Assembly (NCBI GenBank): GCA_046598935.1
Contig: JBKJHW010000070.1
Location: forward strand, 1-13,751
Origin: SCUN01 sp046598935
GTDB taxonomy: Bacteria; Acidobacteriota; Vicinamibacteria; Vicinamibacterales; SCN-69-37
Length of the DNA stretch: 13,751 nt
Direction of reading: 5' to 3'
The position numbers and the translations under genes were made by a program. This document shows, one piece after another, positions 7,945 to 13,512 of the stretch (its first letter is position 1; every line of letters begins with the position of its first letter). The notes beneath the pieces were generated by a model. The model ran no database searches. It had not been told where the DNA came from and was given only the letters and a program-made list of their open reading frames with translations.

Positions 7945-9060
7945 TCAGGCTTTCTTGGCGCGCTTGTAGAAGGGTTCAGGAACAACAGTGGCCGCAACGA
8001 TGCGACCGCGAACATCAATATTGAACGTCGTGCCAACGACGGCCATTTCGATCGGCAGTATCGCAAAGCCGATCGCCTTCTTCAGAAACGGCGTCTGCGT
8101 GCCGCTCGTGACGACGCCGATCTGTTTGCCGTCGGCCACAACCGCGTGGCCGTGCCGCGCAATCGCCTTGTCGGCCATTTCGAACGCCGCGAGCTTCTTC
8201 GTCAGGCTCCCCGCTTTCTGGGCCTTGATGACGTCGCTGCCGATGAACTGATCTTTCGTCCAGCCGACGATCCAGCCGAGGCCTGCTTCCATGACCGTCG
8301 TGTTCTCGTCCATGTCGCTGCCGCAAAGACGCATCGCCGCTTCGAGGCGGAGCGTATCGCGCGCACCGAGGCCGGCCGGCTTGAGCCCCTTTGACGCGCC
8401 GGCGTCGAGCAGTGCGTTCCAGACTTTCTCGGCGCTCGCCGGCGGCACAAAAATCTCGAAGCCGTCTTCGCCGGTGTAGCCGGTGCGCGAAACCATCACG
8501 CGCTGCCCCGCCACTTCGCCGTTGTCGAACCAGTAATACTTGATGGCCGGAAGATCGATCGCCGTCAGCGTCTGGAGGATCCCTTCGGCTTCCGGGCCCT
8601 GAACTGCAATCAACGCGTAGCGCGAGCTCGAGTTCACGAGCACCGCGTCGCCGCGCTGCGTCATGCGGCTCTGGATCCATTCGTAATCTTTCACAATGTT
8701 GCCGGCGTTGACGACGAGCATGAAGTGGTCTTCGCCGAGGCGGTACGTCAGCACGTCGTCCACGAACCCGCCAGACGGCGTCGTGAGCGCTGAGTATTGG
8801 ATCTGGCCGATCGCGAGCTTCGCCGGATCATTGCAGGTGAGCTCGCTGATCGTCGCGAGCGCGTCTTTGCCGGCGATCTCGAGCTGGCCCATGTGGCTGA
8901 CGTCGAACAGACCGGCGGCCCTGCGCACGGCCATATGTTCGTCGATGATGCCGGTGTATTCGACGGGCATGTCCCATCCGCCGAATTCCACCATGCGAGC
9001 GCCGTGGGCGCGATGACGAGCGTTGAGCGGAGTCTTCTTGAGGACTTCAGGCGGTGTCAC
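7945..9060 (-). CDS. gcvT: Aminomethyltransferase, T protein of glycine cleavage
   Basis: 371 residues, the usual GcvT length. It transfers the methylene group from the aminomethyl-lipoyl H protein to tetrahydrofolate and releases ammonia. Visible: KKTPLNARHRAHGARMVEFGGW at the N-terminus, LFDVSHMGQ at 51-59, FVDDVLTYRLG at 99-109 with the catalytic-type Asp (D101), RDTLRLEA, and MEAGLGWIVGW. The start must be the GTG at 9060: an in-frame TAG lies at 9076-9078, no other start codon is between them, and the next ATG (residue 23) would remove conserved sequence. The ribosome binding site is weak (GATGAG). The gene begins 34 bases after the AAA+ regulator; the gap contains a GC hairpin and no room for a glycine riboswitch. 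Confidence 0.97.
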   Translation of the reverse strand: MTPPEVLKKTPLNARHRAHGARMVEFGGWDMPVEYTGIIDEHMAVRRAAGLFDVSHMGQLEIAGKDALATISELTCNDPAKLAIGQIQYSALTTPSGGFVDDVLTYRLGEDHFMLVVNAGNIVKDYEWIQSRMTQRGDAVLVNSSSRYALIAVQGPEAEGILQTLTAIDLPAIKYYWFDNGEVAGQRVMVSRTGYTGEDGFEIFVPPASAEKVWNALLDAGASKGLKPAGLGARDTLRLEAAMRLCGSDMDENTTVMEAGLGWIVGWTKDQFIGSDVIKAQKAGSLTKKLAAFEMADKAIARHGHAVVADGKQIGVVTSGTQTPFLKKAIGFAILPIEMAVVGTTFNIDVRGRIVAATVVPEPFYKRAKKA

Positions 9061-9080
9061 GCACTCATCAACGTACTATC

Positions 9081-9094
9081 CCGCCCAGGGGCGG
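9081..9094. other. Short GC hairpin between the AAA+ regulator and gcvT
   Basis: CCGCCCAGGGGCGG is a perfect inverted repeat (six-base arms, two-base centre; five pairs with a tetraloop is more realistic). It lies between the regulator stop and the gcvT GTG. No T-run follows on the minus strand, so it is not a standard intrinsic terminator; it could pause transcription or protect an RNA end. Confidence 0.5.
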
Positions 9095-10051
9095 TCAAGG
9101 TTCTTGGGGGACTTCCCCGCTGCTTTCTACGGCAGCCGGCGGCTTCAGATACGCCTGAAGGGTGTGGTAGCTGATGTCGAGCCGCTCGCAGGCCTGCCGC
9201 TTGTTGCCGTGGCAGCGGTCCAGCACGAGTCTCGCGTAGCGTCGGCTCCACGTATGCAGCGAGTAGTCGCAGGTCGGCTCGACGCCCTCCGTGCCAGTGA
9301 GGCTGTGGTATTCCTTCGTGATCTCCGGGGAGAGATCCGCGAGCGTGATTTCCGGGGGATTGCTCAGCGCGACGGCGCGTTCGATGACGCGTTCGAGCTG
9401 CCGGACATTGCCAGGCCAGTCGTACGCGACAAGGGCCTCGACCGCACAAGGGTGGAGCGCCCAGTCCGCGGAGGCCCGGCGGTGCTTGCGCAGCGCGTGC
9501 GCGGCGAGCAACGGCACGTCCTCGCGTCGGGCCCGCAACGGCGGGATGTGAACCTCAACCCCGGCCAACCGGTAGTAGAGGTCCGCCCGGAACAGACTCC
9601 GCTGCACCATGGCCGCCAGCGGCCGGTTGGTCGCGGCCACAATTCGCGTATTGACCCGCTGGCTGCTGTGCGAGCCGACGCGCTCGACCCGGAGGTCCTG
9701 CAGCACGCGAAGCAACTTGGCCTGCGCCGCCATCGACAAGTCGCCGACTTCGTCGAGAAACAAGGTTCCGTCTTCGGCCAACTCGAACTTTCCGCGCCGG
9801 CCGCGTACGCCGGTCGCCGTTCTTTCTTCGATGCCGAACAGCTCCGTTTCGATCAGTGTCTCGACGATCGCCGCGCAGTTGACCGCGATAAACGGGCCGC
9901 GTGAGCGCGAACTGGCGCTGTGGATATGGCGCGCCGCCAGCTCCTTCCCGACGCCGCTCTCGCCTTCGATCAAGGCGGTGAAGTCCGTTCTCGCGATGCG
10001 GTCCAGCTGCGTGCGCAGCGTGACCATGACCAGGCTTCGTCCCACTAGCAT
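9095..10051 (-). CDS. Sensorless AAA+ (sigma-54-activator-like) transcriptional regulator with Fis HTH and altered GAFTGA motif
   Basis: 318 residues from the ATG at 10051, with GGGGTGAAGAG directly upstream. No receiver, PAS or GAF domain precedes the AAA+ domain, as in PspF. Motifs: Walker A GESGVGKE at 30-37, Walker B TLFLDEVGDL at 96-105, sensor I RIVAATNRP, arginine-finger region FRADLYYRL at 154-162, sensor II WPGNVRQLERV at 212-222, and a C-terminal Fis-type HTH at about 270-303 (HGNKRQACERLDISYHTLQAYL). The loop that contacts sigma-54, normally GAFTGA, reads RTATGV (77-82) after ELFGIEE. Loss of the Phe suggests it may not remodel sigma-54 holoenzyme in the usual way (TyrR-like proteins also lack the motif); this is inference. 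Reading further upstream in frame would overlap the small gene 10159-10407 with unconserved Arg/Ala-rich sequence, so I reject that extension. Likely target: itself and/or the pilin and comEA genes upstream. Confidence 0.9.
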   Translation of the reverse strand: MLVGRSLVMVTLRTQLDRIARTDFTALIEGESGVGKELAARHIHSASSRSRGPFIAVNCAAIVETLIETELFGIEERTATGVRGRRGKFELAEDGTLFLDEVGDLSMAAQAKLLRVLQDLRVERVGSHSSQRVNTRIVAATNRPLAAMVQRSLFRADLYYRLAGVEVHIPPLRARREDVPLLAAHALRKHRRASADWALHPCAVEALVAYDWPGNVRQLERVIERAVALSNPPEITLADLSPEITKEYHSLTGTEGVEPTCDYSLHTWSRRYARLVLDRCHGNKRQACERLDISYHTLQAYLKPPAAVESSGEVPQEP

Positions 10052-10062
10052 CTCTTCACCCC

Positions 10063-10090
10063 GGCACTCTGGTGTATCAAAGCGAGTGCC
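10063..10090. repeat. Inverted repeat GGCACTC-N14-GAGTGCC before the AAA+ gene
   Basis: Perfect seven-base arms (10063-10069 and 10084-10090) with a 14-base centre, ending 11 bases before the regulator ATG. It could be an operator read by the regulator's own Fis HTH, or an RNA hairpin just upstream of the ribosome binding site. It overlaps the sigma-54-like element. Confidence 0.65.
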
Positions 10091-10092
10091 AG
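10076..10092 (-). promoter_or_regulatory. Sigma-54-like -24/-12 promoter element
   Basis: The minus strand reads CTGGCACTCGCTTTGAT. Against YTGGCACGrNNNTTGCW the whole -24 block CTGGCAC matches, the spacing is right, and the -12 block is TTGAT instead of TTGCW (one mismatch at the key C). Transcription would start near 10066, leaving about 15 bases of leader that contain GGGGTGAAGAG and then the ATG at 10051. The position is very apt; function is unproven. Confidence 0.45.
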
Positions 10093-10112
10093 GTTTTTCG
10101 CGAGAATCCGCC

Positions 10113-10157
10113 GGGATCAGCGAGGCTCGCGCGCCTGCCGCAGGGTATCGCTGACCC
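10113..10157 (-). terminator. Stem-loop just after the small PilZ-like gene, terminator-like but without a U-tract
   Basis: GGG-A-TCAGCGA (10113-10123) pairs with TCGCTGACCC (10148-10157), ten pairs with one bulged base. The loop contains a second small stem, CCTG/CAGG (10134-10144). It begins one base after the stop of the 82-residue gene on the minus strand. No T-run follows, so it may be a factor-assisted terminator or an mRNA-stabilising structure separating the upstream genes from the regulator. Confidence 0.35.
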
Positions 10158-10158
10158 G

Positions 10159-10407
10159 TCAGCCCTCGAGCCGCAGGCAACCGCGGTAGATCGGACCCTC
10201 GGCGCCTAGCCGCACGAGGCGCCAGTTCACGACTCGCGCCCGCGAGCTGCCCGCGGGCAGCGGCCAGGCGCCGATCAGCTCGACCGACTGGCCCGGCCTC
10301 AAGCGCACCAGGCTTTCCAGCCACAGCACATGTTCGTCAGCGTCGATCAGACGAAGATCGCGGCCGAGCGCTATTCGGTTGCGGCCGAGGCCAAGTGTCG
10401 CGCCCAT
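10159..10407 (-). CDS. Small PilZ-like beta-barrel protein (82 aa), function unknown
   Basis: 82 residues from the ATG at 10407; an in-frame TGA lies six codons upstream, so no longer start exists. The pattern LRPGQSVELIG at 36-46, followed by ARVVNWRLVRLGAEG and closing with YRGCLRLE, looks like the second half of PilZ-type domains, where a hydrophobic VEL strand is followed by V-strand, V-strand and YRxxLxFE. The RxxxR and (D/N)xSxxG c-di-GMP-binding motifs are not visible, so ligand binding is doubtful. It lies 54 bases downstream of the pseudopilin and 107 bases upstream of the AAA+ regulator, same strand. A pilus-linked role is inferred from context only; it could also be an unrelated small beta protein. 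Confidence 0.65.
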   Translation of the reverse strand: MGATLGLGRNRIALGRDLRLIDADEHVLWLESLVRLRPGQSVELIGAWPLPAGSSRARVVNWRLVRLGAEGPIYRGCLRLEG

Positions 10408-10461
10408 GCGGAGCCAGACCTTTCACCCTGAAGACAGGAAGGCATGAAGAAACCCCGCCGC

Positions 10462-11139
10462 TTAGATTTCCGACCACGCACGTGACGCGCTGTCGTAGCG
10501 CAACACCCTGACACGCCCGGTTGGTCCTGCGACTCGAATGGCGTACTGGGCGCCGCCAGCAGAACGGAGATACACCGTGCCGGCGCTCGCCGTGCCGAGC
10601 GGCGAGAACGACGCGATGTCGCTCGACCCGAATCGAACCGCGCCGCTTGTCGGCGAGCCGCCGTCGGGATCCGGCAACCCCGTCCTCACTTCAACCTTCA
10701 CGCCGAGGAAGACGTTGGCGACATCGGTCGATGAGGAACACGTGTCGCGGCCGGCGGTGATGTCGGCGCGGCGCATCCCGTTTCCGTTGCCGTCTACACA
10801 TCGCCGAAAACGCCAGCGCGCGCTGACGACGTCGAATACCAGTGCTGACGTGGCGTTCTGCGCAATCGCCTCCATTCGCGCGCCGCGGCACTGCGCAGCG
10901 AGAAACTGCGCGGCCTCGCGCGCCCGGCCTGCGTCGGCGGCGCCCGCGAGCACCGGCGCGCTCATCATCGCCGCCAAGCTCACGATCGCCAGCGCGATCG
11001 TGAGCTCCAGAAGACAGACGCCGGCAGTCCTGCCGGCACAGACGTCCGCAGCTGTGCCGGCACAGTCGCCGGCAGAGGTGCCGGCCGGCAACCTTGCCCC
11101 AAAGTCGCCGGCCGGCGTTCCGCCACCCGAATTGCTCAC
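10462..11139 (-). CDS. FimT/GspH-family minor pseudopilin with repeat-derived 40-residue leader
   Basis: 225 residues from a GTG at 11139 whose GTGA overlaps the comEA stop, suggesting translational coupling. The class III signal is AG|VCLLELTIALAIVSL: Gly40 at -1, Glu45 at +5 and a hydrophobic helix, so prepilin peptidase should cut after residue 40. The usual GFTLLEL is here GVCLLEL. The C-terminal globular part has ARMEAIAQNA, a DGNGNGMRRADI segment and the end TGRVRVLRYD. GRVR at 208-211 matches the C-terminal GRxR motif that I recall being linked to DNA binding in Legionella FimT. The leader, residues 19-42, is six AGxx tetrapeptides encoded by a 12-bp minisatellite, far longer than normal leaders. 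A TTG at residue 17 is an alternative start. Role: minor pilin of a type IV pilus (DNA uptake) or, alternatively, GspH of type II secretion. Confidence 0.87.
   Translation of the reverse strand: MSNSGGGTPAGDFGARLPAGTSAGDCAGTAADVCAGRTAGVCLLELTIALAIVSLAAMMSAPVLAGAADAGRAREAAQFLAAQCRGARMEAIAQNATSALVFDVVSARWRFRRCVDGNGNGMRRADITAGRDTCSSSTDVANVFLGVKVEVRTGLPDPDGGSPTSGAVRFGSSDIASFSPLGTASAGTVYLRSAGGAQYAIRVAGPTGRVRVLRYDSASRAWSEI
11014..11085. repeat. 12-bp minisatellite (six units; three 24-bp higher-order units) in the pseudopilin leader
   Basis: On the minus strand six consecutive 12-bp units start GCCGGC (the fourth GCGGAC) and encode AGTS, AGDC, AGTA, ADVC, AGRT, AGVC. Even units end in TGT (Cys), giving a 24-bp period. 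The last unit supplies the prepilin cleavage site AG|VC. Confidence 0.85.
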
Positions 11140-11540
11140 AGGCTGAAGGCCTTGGGTGGCGTAATCGTGATGAGCGGCTTCAGCTTGAGAAATGTCTTCT
11201 CGCCGATGCCGCGAATGTTCATGAGATCCTCGACCTTCTTGAACCCGCCGTTCTTCTGCCGGTACTCGAGGATGCGCGTCGCGACGGACGCGCCAATCCC
11301 CGGCAGCGTCTGCAGTTCGGTGGCCGTCGCCGTGTTGATGTTCACGATAGCGGGCGCGGGTTTTTCTTTGCCTTGAGTCGCCGGCGCGGCGGCCGCCTTC
11401 TTCGCGACGTCCGTGAGCGGCACGGACGACTGATCGACAGGCGACGCCACCGCGGGCGCAGCGACCGAGATACCGGCGAAGAGAATGGCGGTGGAAAGAA
11501 AGCTCGCGAGTCCGCGAGCCGATTGCAGTGAATGACTCAT
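11136..11540 (-). CDS. comEA: ComEA-like secreted helix-hairpin-helix DNA-binding protein
   Basis: 134 residues. ATG at 11540 is preceded by GGAGG with seven bases of spacing. Residues 1 to about 33 form a signal peptide (hydrophobic STAILFAGISVAAPAVA, likely cut before SPVD). A Lys/Ala/Pro linker follows, then the ComEA module at about 65-126: VNINTATATELQTLPGIG, ATRILEYRQKNGGFKKVEDL, then IRGIGEKTFLKLKPLI. The two GIG hairpins (81-83, 111-113) are the DNA-backbone-binding turns. In naturally competent bacteria ComEA binds incoming double-stranded DNA in the periplasm. Its TGA overlaps the GTG of the minor pilin by four bases. Longer in-frame readings up to 11855 are Arg/Trp-rich, antisense to the neighbour, and have no such ribosome binding site. 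HhH proteins of this kind are not always competence proteins, so the role is probable, not certain. Confidence 0.88.
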   Translation of the reverse strand: MSHSLQSARGLASFLSTAILFAGISVAAPAVASPVDQSSVPLTDVAKKAAAAPATQGKEKPAPAIVNINTATATELQTLPGIGASVATRILEYRQKNGGFKKVEDLMNIRGIGEKTFLKLKPLITITPPKAFSL

Positions 11541-11547
11541 GTCATAA

Positions 11548-11552
11548 CCTCC
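11548..11552 (-). promoter_or_regulatory. Strong Shine-Dalgarno GGAGG deciding the comEA start
   Basis: The minus strand reads GGAGGTTATGACATG, placing GGAGG seven bases before the ATG at 11540. It selects the 134-residue protein with a good signal peptide over longer in-frame readings. Confidence 0.75.
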
Positions 11553-11656
11553 GCGGCTACGACAGAGCAAGGAGCCCGCCAGGTTTCGCGAGCCGCCGGC
11601 CGGTCGGGCGAAGTATCTGACAGCAAGGCAGTTGCGCCCATCGTCTACCGCGGCTC

Positions 11657-12556
11657 TTGGTGAGACGGCTCGCTGGTTTGTTAACCCGAGGATGCGGGCG
11701 TCGGCCCGCCAGGCGACCCCAGACCTGCTATGGTCAGCCCAATCCCCTGGGAAAAAGCATCCTCGCAGTGCTCTTGATCGTGCTCGCCACTGCGTTTGCG
11801 CCCGCGCAGGCGGCCGCGCAGTCCACAGCGCAGGGCAAAACCAGCGACGACACATTCTGGGCGGTGTATCTCGAAGGGCTGGATGCGCTGGACGACGGGG
11901 ATTTCCAGACGAAGCTGGAGATGAAGCTGGAGTACTACCTCGAGGGGCTCGGACTACTGCGCGAGGCGTACGCCATCCAGCGAAGGCCGCAAGTCAACGA
12001 GGACATCCTGAACGCGACGGCGGAGATCCTGTGGACGCGGGGCCGGATCGCCGATCGTGACAAGAAATACTGGATCGCGTACGGCCTGCTGACCGATGCC
12101 GCGAAGAGCAGGCCCGATAATTTCAAGGCCGCCGATCGCGCGTATATCGCAGCGGTCTTCGACCGTCACCTGGCGACGTTCATCCTCACGGACGCCGTCT
12201 CCGGACGCGTCTTCTTCGACTCGAGTCCGATCGTCAAAGACCGGGTGCTCAAGGGATTTCAGGCCGCGGTGATCGCGGACTGGCCGATCGTGAAGGCGCA
12301 ATTCACTGAGGCGCTCAGGCTCGAGCCAGGCAACGCGAACCTCAAGAGCCTCGTGGCGCTCGCCGACTCGCCCGAACTCAGGACCTCGCGGGCGCAGCTT
12401 CGCGAGGACCGGGGCGTCGACCTGGCGAACCAGCGGATTCCGCAGGTGTTCACCATTGCCTTGCTCAAAACCCACATGAGCTACATGAACAACCAGATGA
12501 TCATGAAGGCGTTGACCGACATTCTCGTCGGCTTCCAACGCGCGCGCGCGGCTTAG
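11657..12556 (+). CDS. Secreted TPR-like protein of unknown function, start uncertain
   Basis: Up to 299 residues if started at the TTG given here; GTG 11660 is equivalent. A textbook signal peptide (GKSILAVLLIVLATAFAPAQAAAQ) begins near 11747, and the sequence before it is Arg-rich and unlike a protein N-terminus. The real start may therefore be closer to 11747 (CTG) or 11768 (GTG); none has a clear ribosome binding site. The mature part is helical: LEYYLEGLGLLREAYAIQ, LNATAEILWTRGRIADRDKK, AYGLLTDAAKSRPDNFKAAD, a TPR-like FTEALRLEPGNANLKSLVAL, and a C-terminal THMSYMNNQMIMKALTDIL. I do not recognise the family. It diverges from comEA; its TAG overlaps the stop of the convergent epimerase. 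Confidence 0.75.
   Translation: MVRRLAGLLTRGCGRRPARRPQTCYGQPNPLGKSILAVLLIVLATAFAPAQAAAQSTAQGKTSDDTFWAVYLEGLDALDDGDFQTKLEMKLEYYLEGLGLLREAYAIQRRPQVNEDILNATAEILWTRGRIADRDKKYWIAYGLLTDAAKSRPDNFKAADRAYIAAVFDRHLATFILTDAVSGRVFFDSSPIVKDRVLKGFQAAVIADWPIVKAQFTEALRLEPGNANLKSLVALADSPELRTSRAQLREDRGVDLANQRIPQVFTIALLKTHMSYMNNQMIMKALTDILVGFQRARAA
11726..11734 (+). promoter_or_regulatory. Possible extended -10 (TGCTATGGT) before the TPR-like gene
   Basis: TG-N-TATGGT resembles an extended -10 element. Transcription would start near 11741, just upstream of the signal-peptide codons, which would exclude the TTG/GTG starts at 11657/11660. No convincing -35 is seen. Confidence 0.25.
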
Positions 12557-12562
12557 CGCGCG
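12543..12562. terminator. GC hairpin whose loop holds both convergent stop codons
   Basis: CGCGCGC (12543-12549) pairs perfectly with GCGCGCG (12556-12562) around the loop GGCTTA. The overlapping stops of the plus TPR gene (TAG) and minus epimerase (TAA) lie in the loop and its closing base. The plus side is followed by AGATTTCC, only a weak T-run. A bidirectional termination role is plausible. Confidence 0.45.
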
Positions 12563-13482
12563 AGATTTCCGGCCCAGGTCACGGTGTGGCCGAGGCCTGT
12601 TTCAAAGTCCACCAGGGGCGTGTAGCCCAGCAGAACGCGGGCTTTCTCGATCGACGCCTGCGAATCGCGAACGTCACCGTCGCGCGCCGGGCCGAACGTG
12701 GGTTTGATCGACGTGCCCATGATGCGGTTCAACGTGTCGAGTAACTCGAGGAGCGACACGCGTCCGTTGGTGGCGACGTTGATCGCTTCTCCGCTAGCGG
12801 CCGGCGCAGTGCACGCCTTGAGGACGCCATCGACGACATTGGCGATGTAGGTAAAGTCGCGGGTCTGGCGACCGTCCCCGAGAATCAGCGGCGACTCGCC
12901 ATGAGCGAGCGCCTTGATGAAGAGCGAGATGACTCCCGAGTACGGCGAGTCCGGCTGCTGGCGCGGACCGAAGACATTGAAGTAGCGGATGCTGACGGTC
13001 TCGAGGTTGTAGAGCTCCGTGAACAGGCGGCAGTATTCTTCGCCCATCACCTTTTGCAGCGCATACGGAGATTTCGGCGCGAGCGGCATCGCTTCGTGCT
13101 TCGGCAACGTGGGCGAATCGCCGTATTCAGACGATGAGCCGGCGAAGACGAGACGTTTCACTTTATTGTCCCGCGCGGCGAGCAGCACGTTGAGCGTCGC
13201 GTCAACGTTGGCGCGATGCGACGTCATCGGATCGAGCACCGACTTCCCGACCGACGGAATCGCCGCCTGGTGCAGCACGTAGTCAACATTCTTCACGGCG
13301 ATCGCCGCGATCACCGGATCCGCAAGGTCGCCTTCGACCAGCTCGACGCCGGGAAAGATGTTCTCGCGCAGCCCGCTGTAGAAATTATCCGCGACGCGCA
13401 CAGTCTCTCCGCGCCGCAGCAGCTCTTCAACCAGATGCGAGCCGATAAAGCCCGCACCGCCGGTAACTAAGTATTTCGACAC
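12553..13482 (-). CDS. NAD-dependent sugar-nucleotide epimerase/dehydratase (extended SDR, UDP-hexose 4-epimerase-like)
   Basis: 309 residues from the GTG at 13482, which places the Rossmann strand directly at the N-terminus (VSKYLVTGGAGFIGSHL), as usual in this family. NAD-binding GGAGFIG at 8-14; acidic D32 in VADNFYSG; LHQAAIPSVGKS at 70-81; catalytic Ser in AGSSSEYGD (114-122); Y140 and K144 in SPYALQK; RYFNVFGPRQ at 166-175; DGRQTRDFTYI at 203-213; GPARDGDVRDSQAS near the end. The closest style is UDP-GlcNAc/UDP-glucose 4-epimerases of the WbpP/GalE type, acting in polysaccharide or glycan precursor synthesis; the exact sugar cannot be told. An upstream in-frame ATG (13560) would add 26 basic residues overlapping the amidohydrolase end, so I reject it. 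The ribosome binding site is weak and lies among AAGGCAG heptamers. 27 bases separate it from the preceding gene. Confidence 0.92.
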   Translation of the reverse strand: MSKYLVTGGAGFIGSHLVEELLRRGETVRVADNFYSGLRENIFPGVELVEGDLADPVIAAIAVKNVDYVLHQAAIPSVGKSVLDPMTSHRANVDATLNVLLAARDNKVKRLVFAGSSSEYGDSPTLPKHEAMPLAPKSPYALQKVMGEEYCRLFTELYNLETVSIRYFNVFGPRQQPDSPYSGVISLFIKALAHGESPLILGDGRQTRDFTYIANVVDGVLKACTAPAASGEAINVATNGRVSLLELLDTLNRIMGTSIKPTFGPARDGDVRDSQASIEKARVLLGYTPLVDFETGLGHTVTWAGNLAR

Positions 13483-13491
13483 TTTTGATTT

Positions 13492-13512
13492 CTGCCTTTT
13501 GCCTTCTGCCTT
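13492..13512. repeat. Heptanucleotide tandem repeat (three copies of YTGCCTT) at the amidohydrolase stop
   Basis: CTGCCTT, TTGCCTT, CTGCCTT in direct tandem. On the coding strand this reads AAGGCAG, AAGGCAA, AAGGCAG, and the first copy begins inside the TAA of the amidohydrolase. It lies ten bases before the epimerase GTG. Confidence 0.8.

Noticed and set aside
9061..9094. Glycine riboswitch or TTGACC-type promoter before gcvT
   Set aside because: The gap is far too short for a glycine riboswitch. TTGACC (9093-9098) is a fair -35, but the only -10 at correct spacing is weak and would start RNA almost on the GTG.
10052..10324. 91-residue N-terminal extension of the AAA+ regulator, possibly a remnant receiver domain
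   Set aside because: It is Arg/Ala-rich, shows no receiver-domain motif, and reads the small 82-residue gene in another frame. The ATG at 10051 has its own ribosome binding site.
11541..11656. Cyclic-di-GMP riboswitch upstream of comEA
   Set aside because: I looked for the conserved GEMM core and its tetraloop/receptor pieces on the minus strand and did not find them; only GC-rich partial repeats are present.
11541..11855. N-terminal extension of the ComEA-like protein
   Set aside because: It is antisense to the plus-strand signal-peptide gene and has no family similarity, whereas the ATG at 11540 has GGAGG and a good signal peptide.
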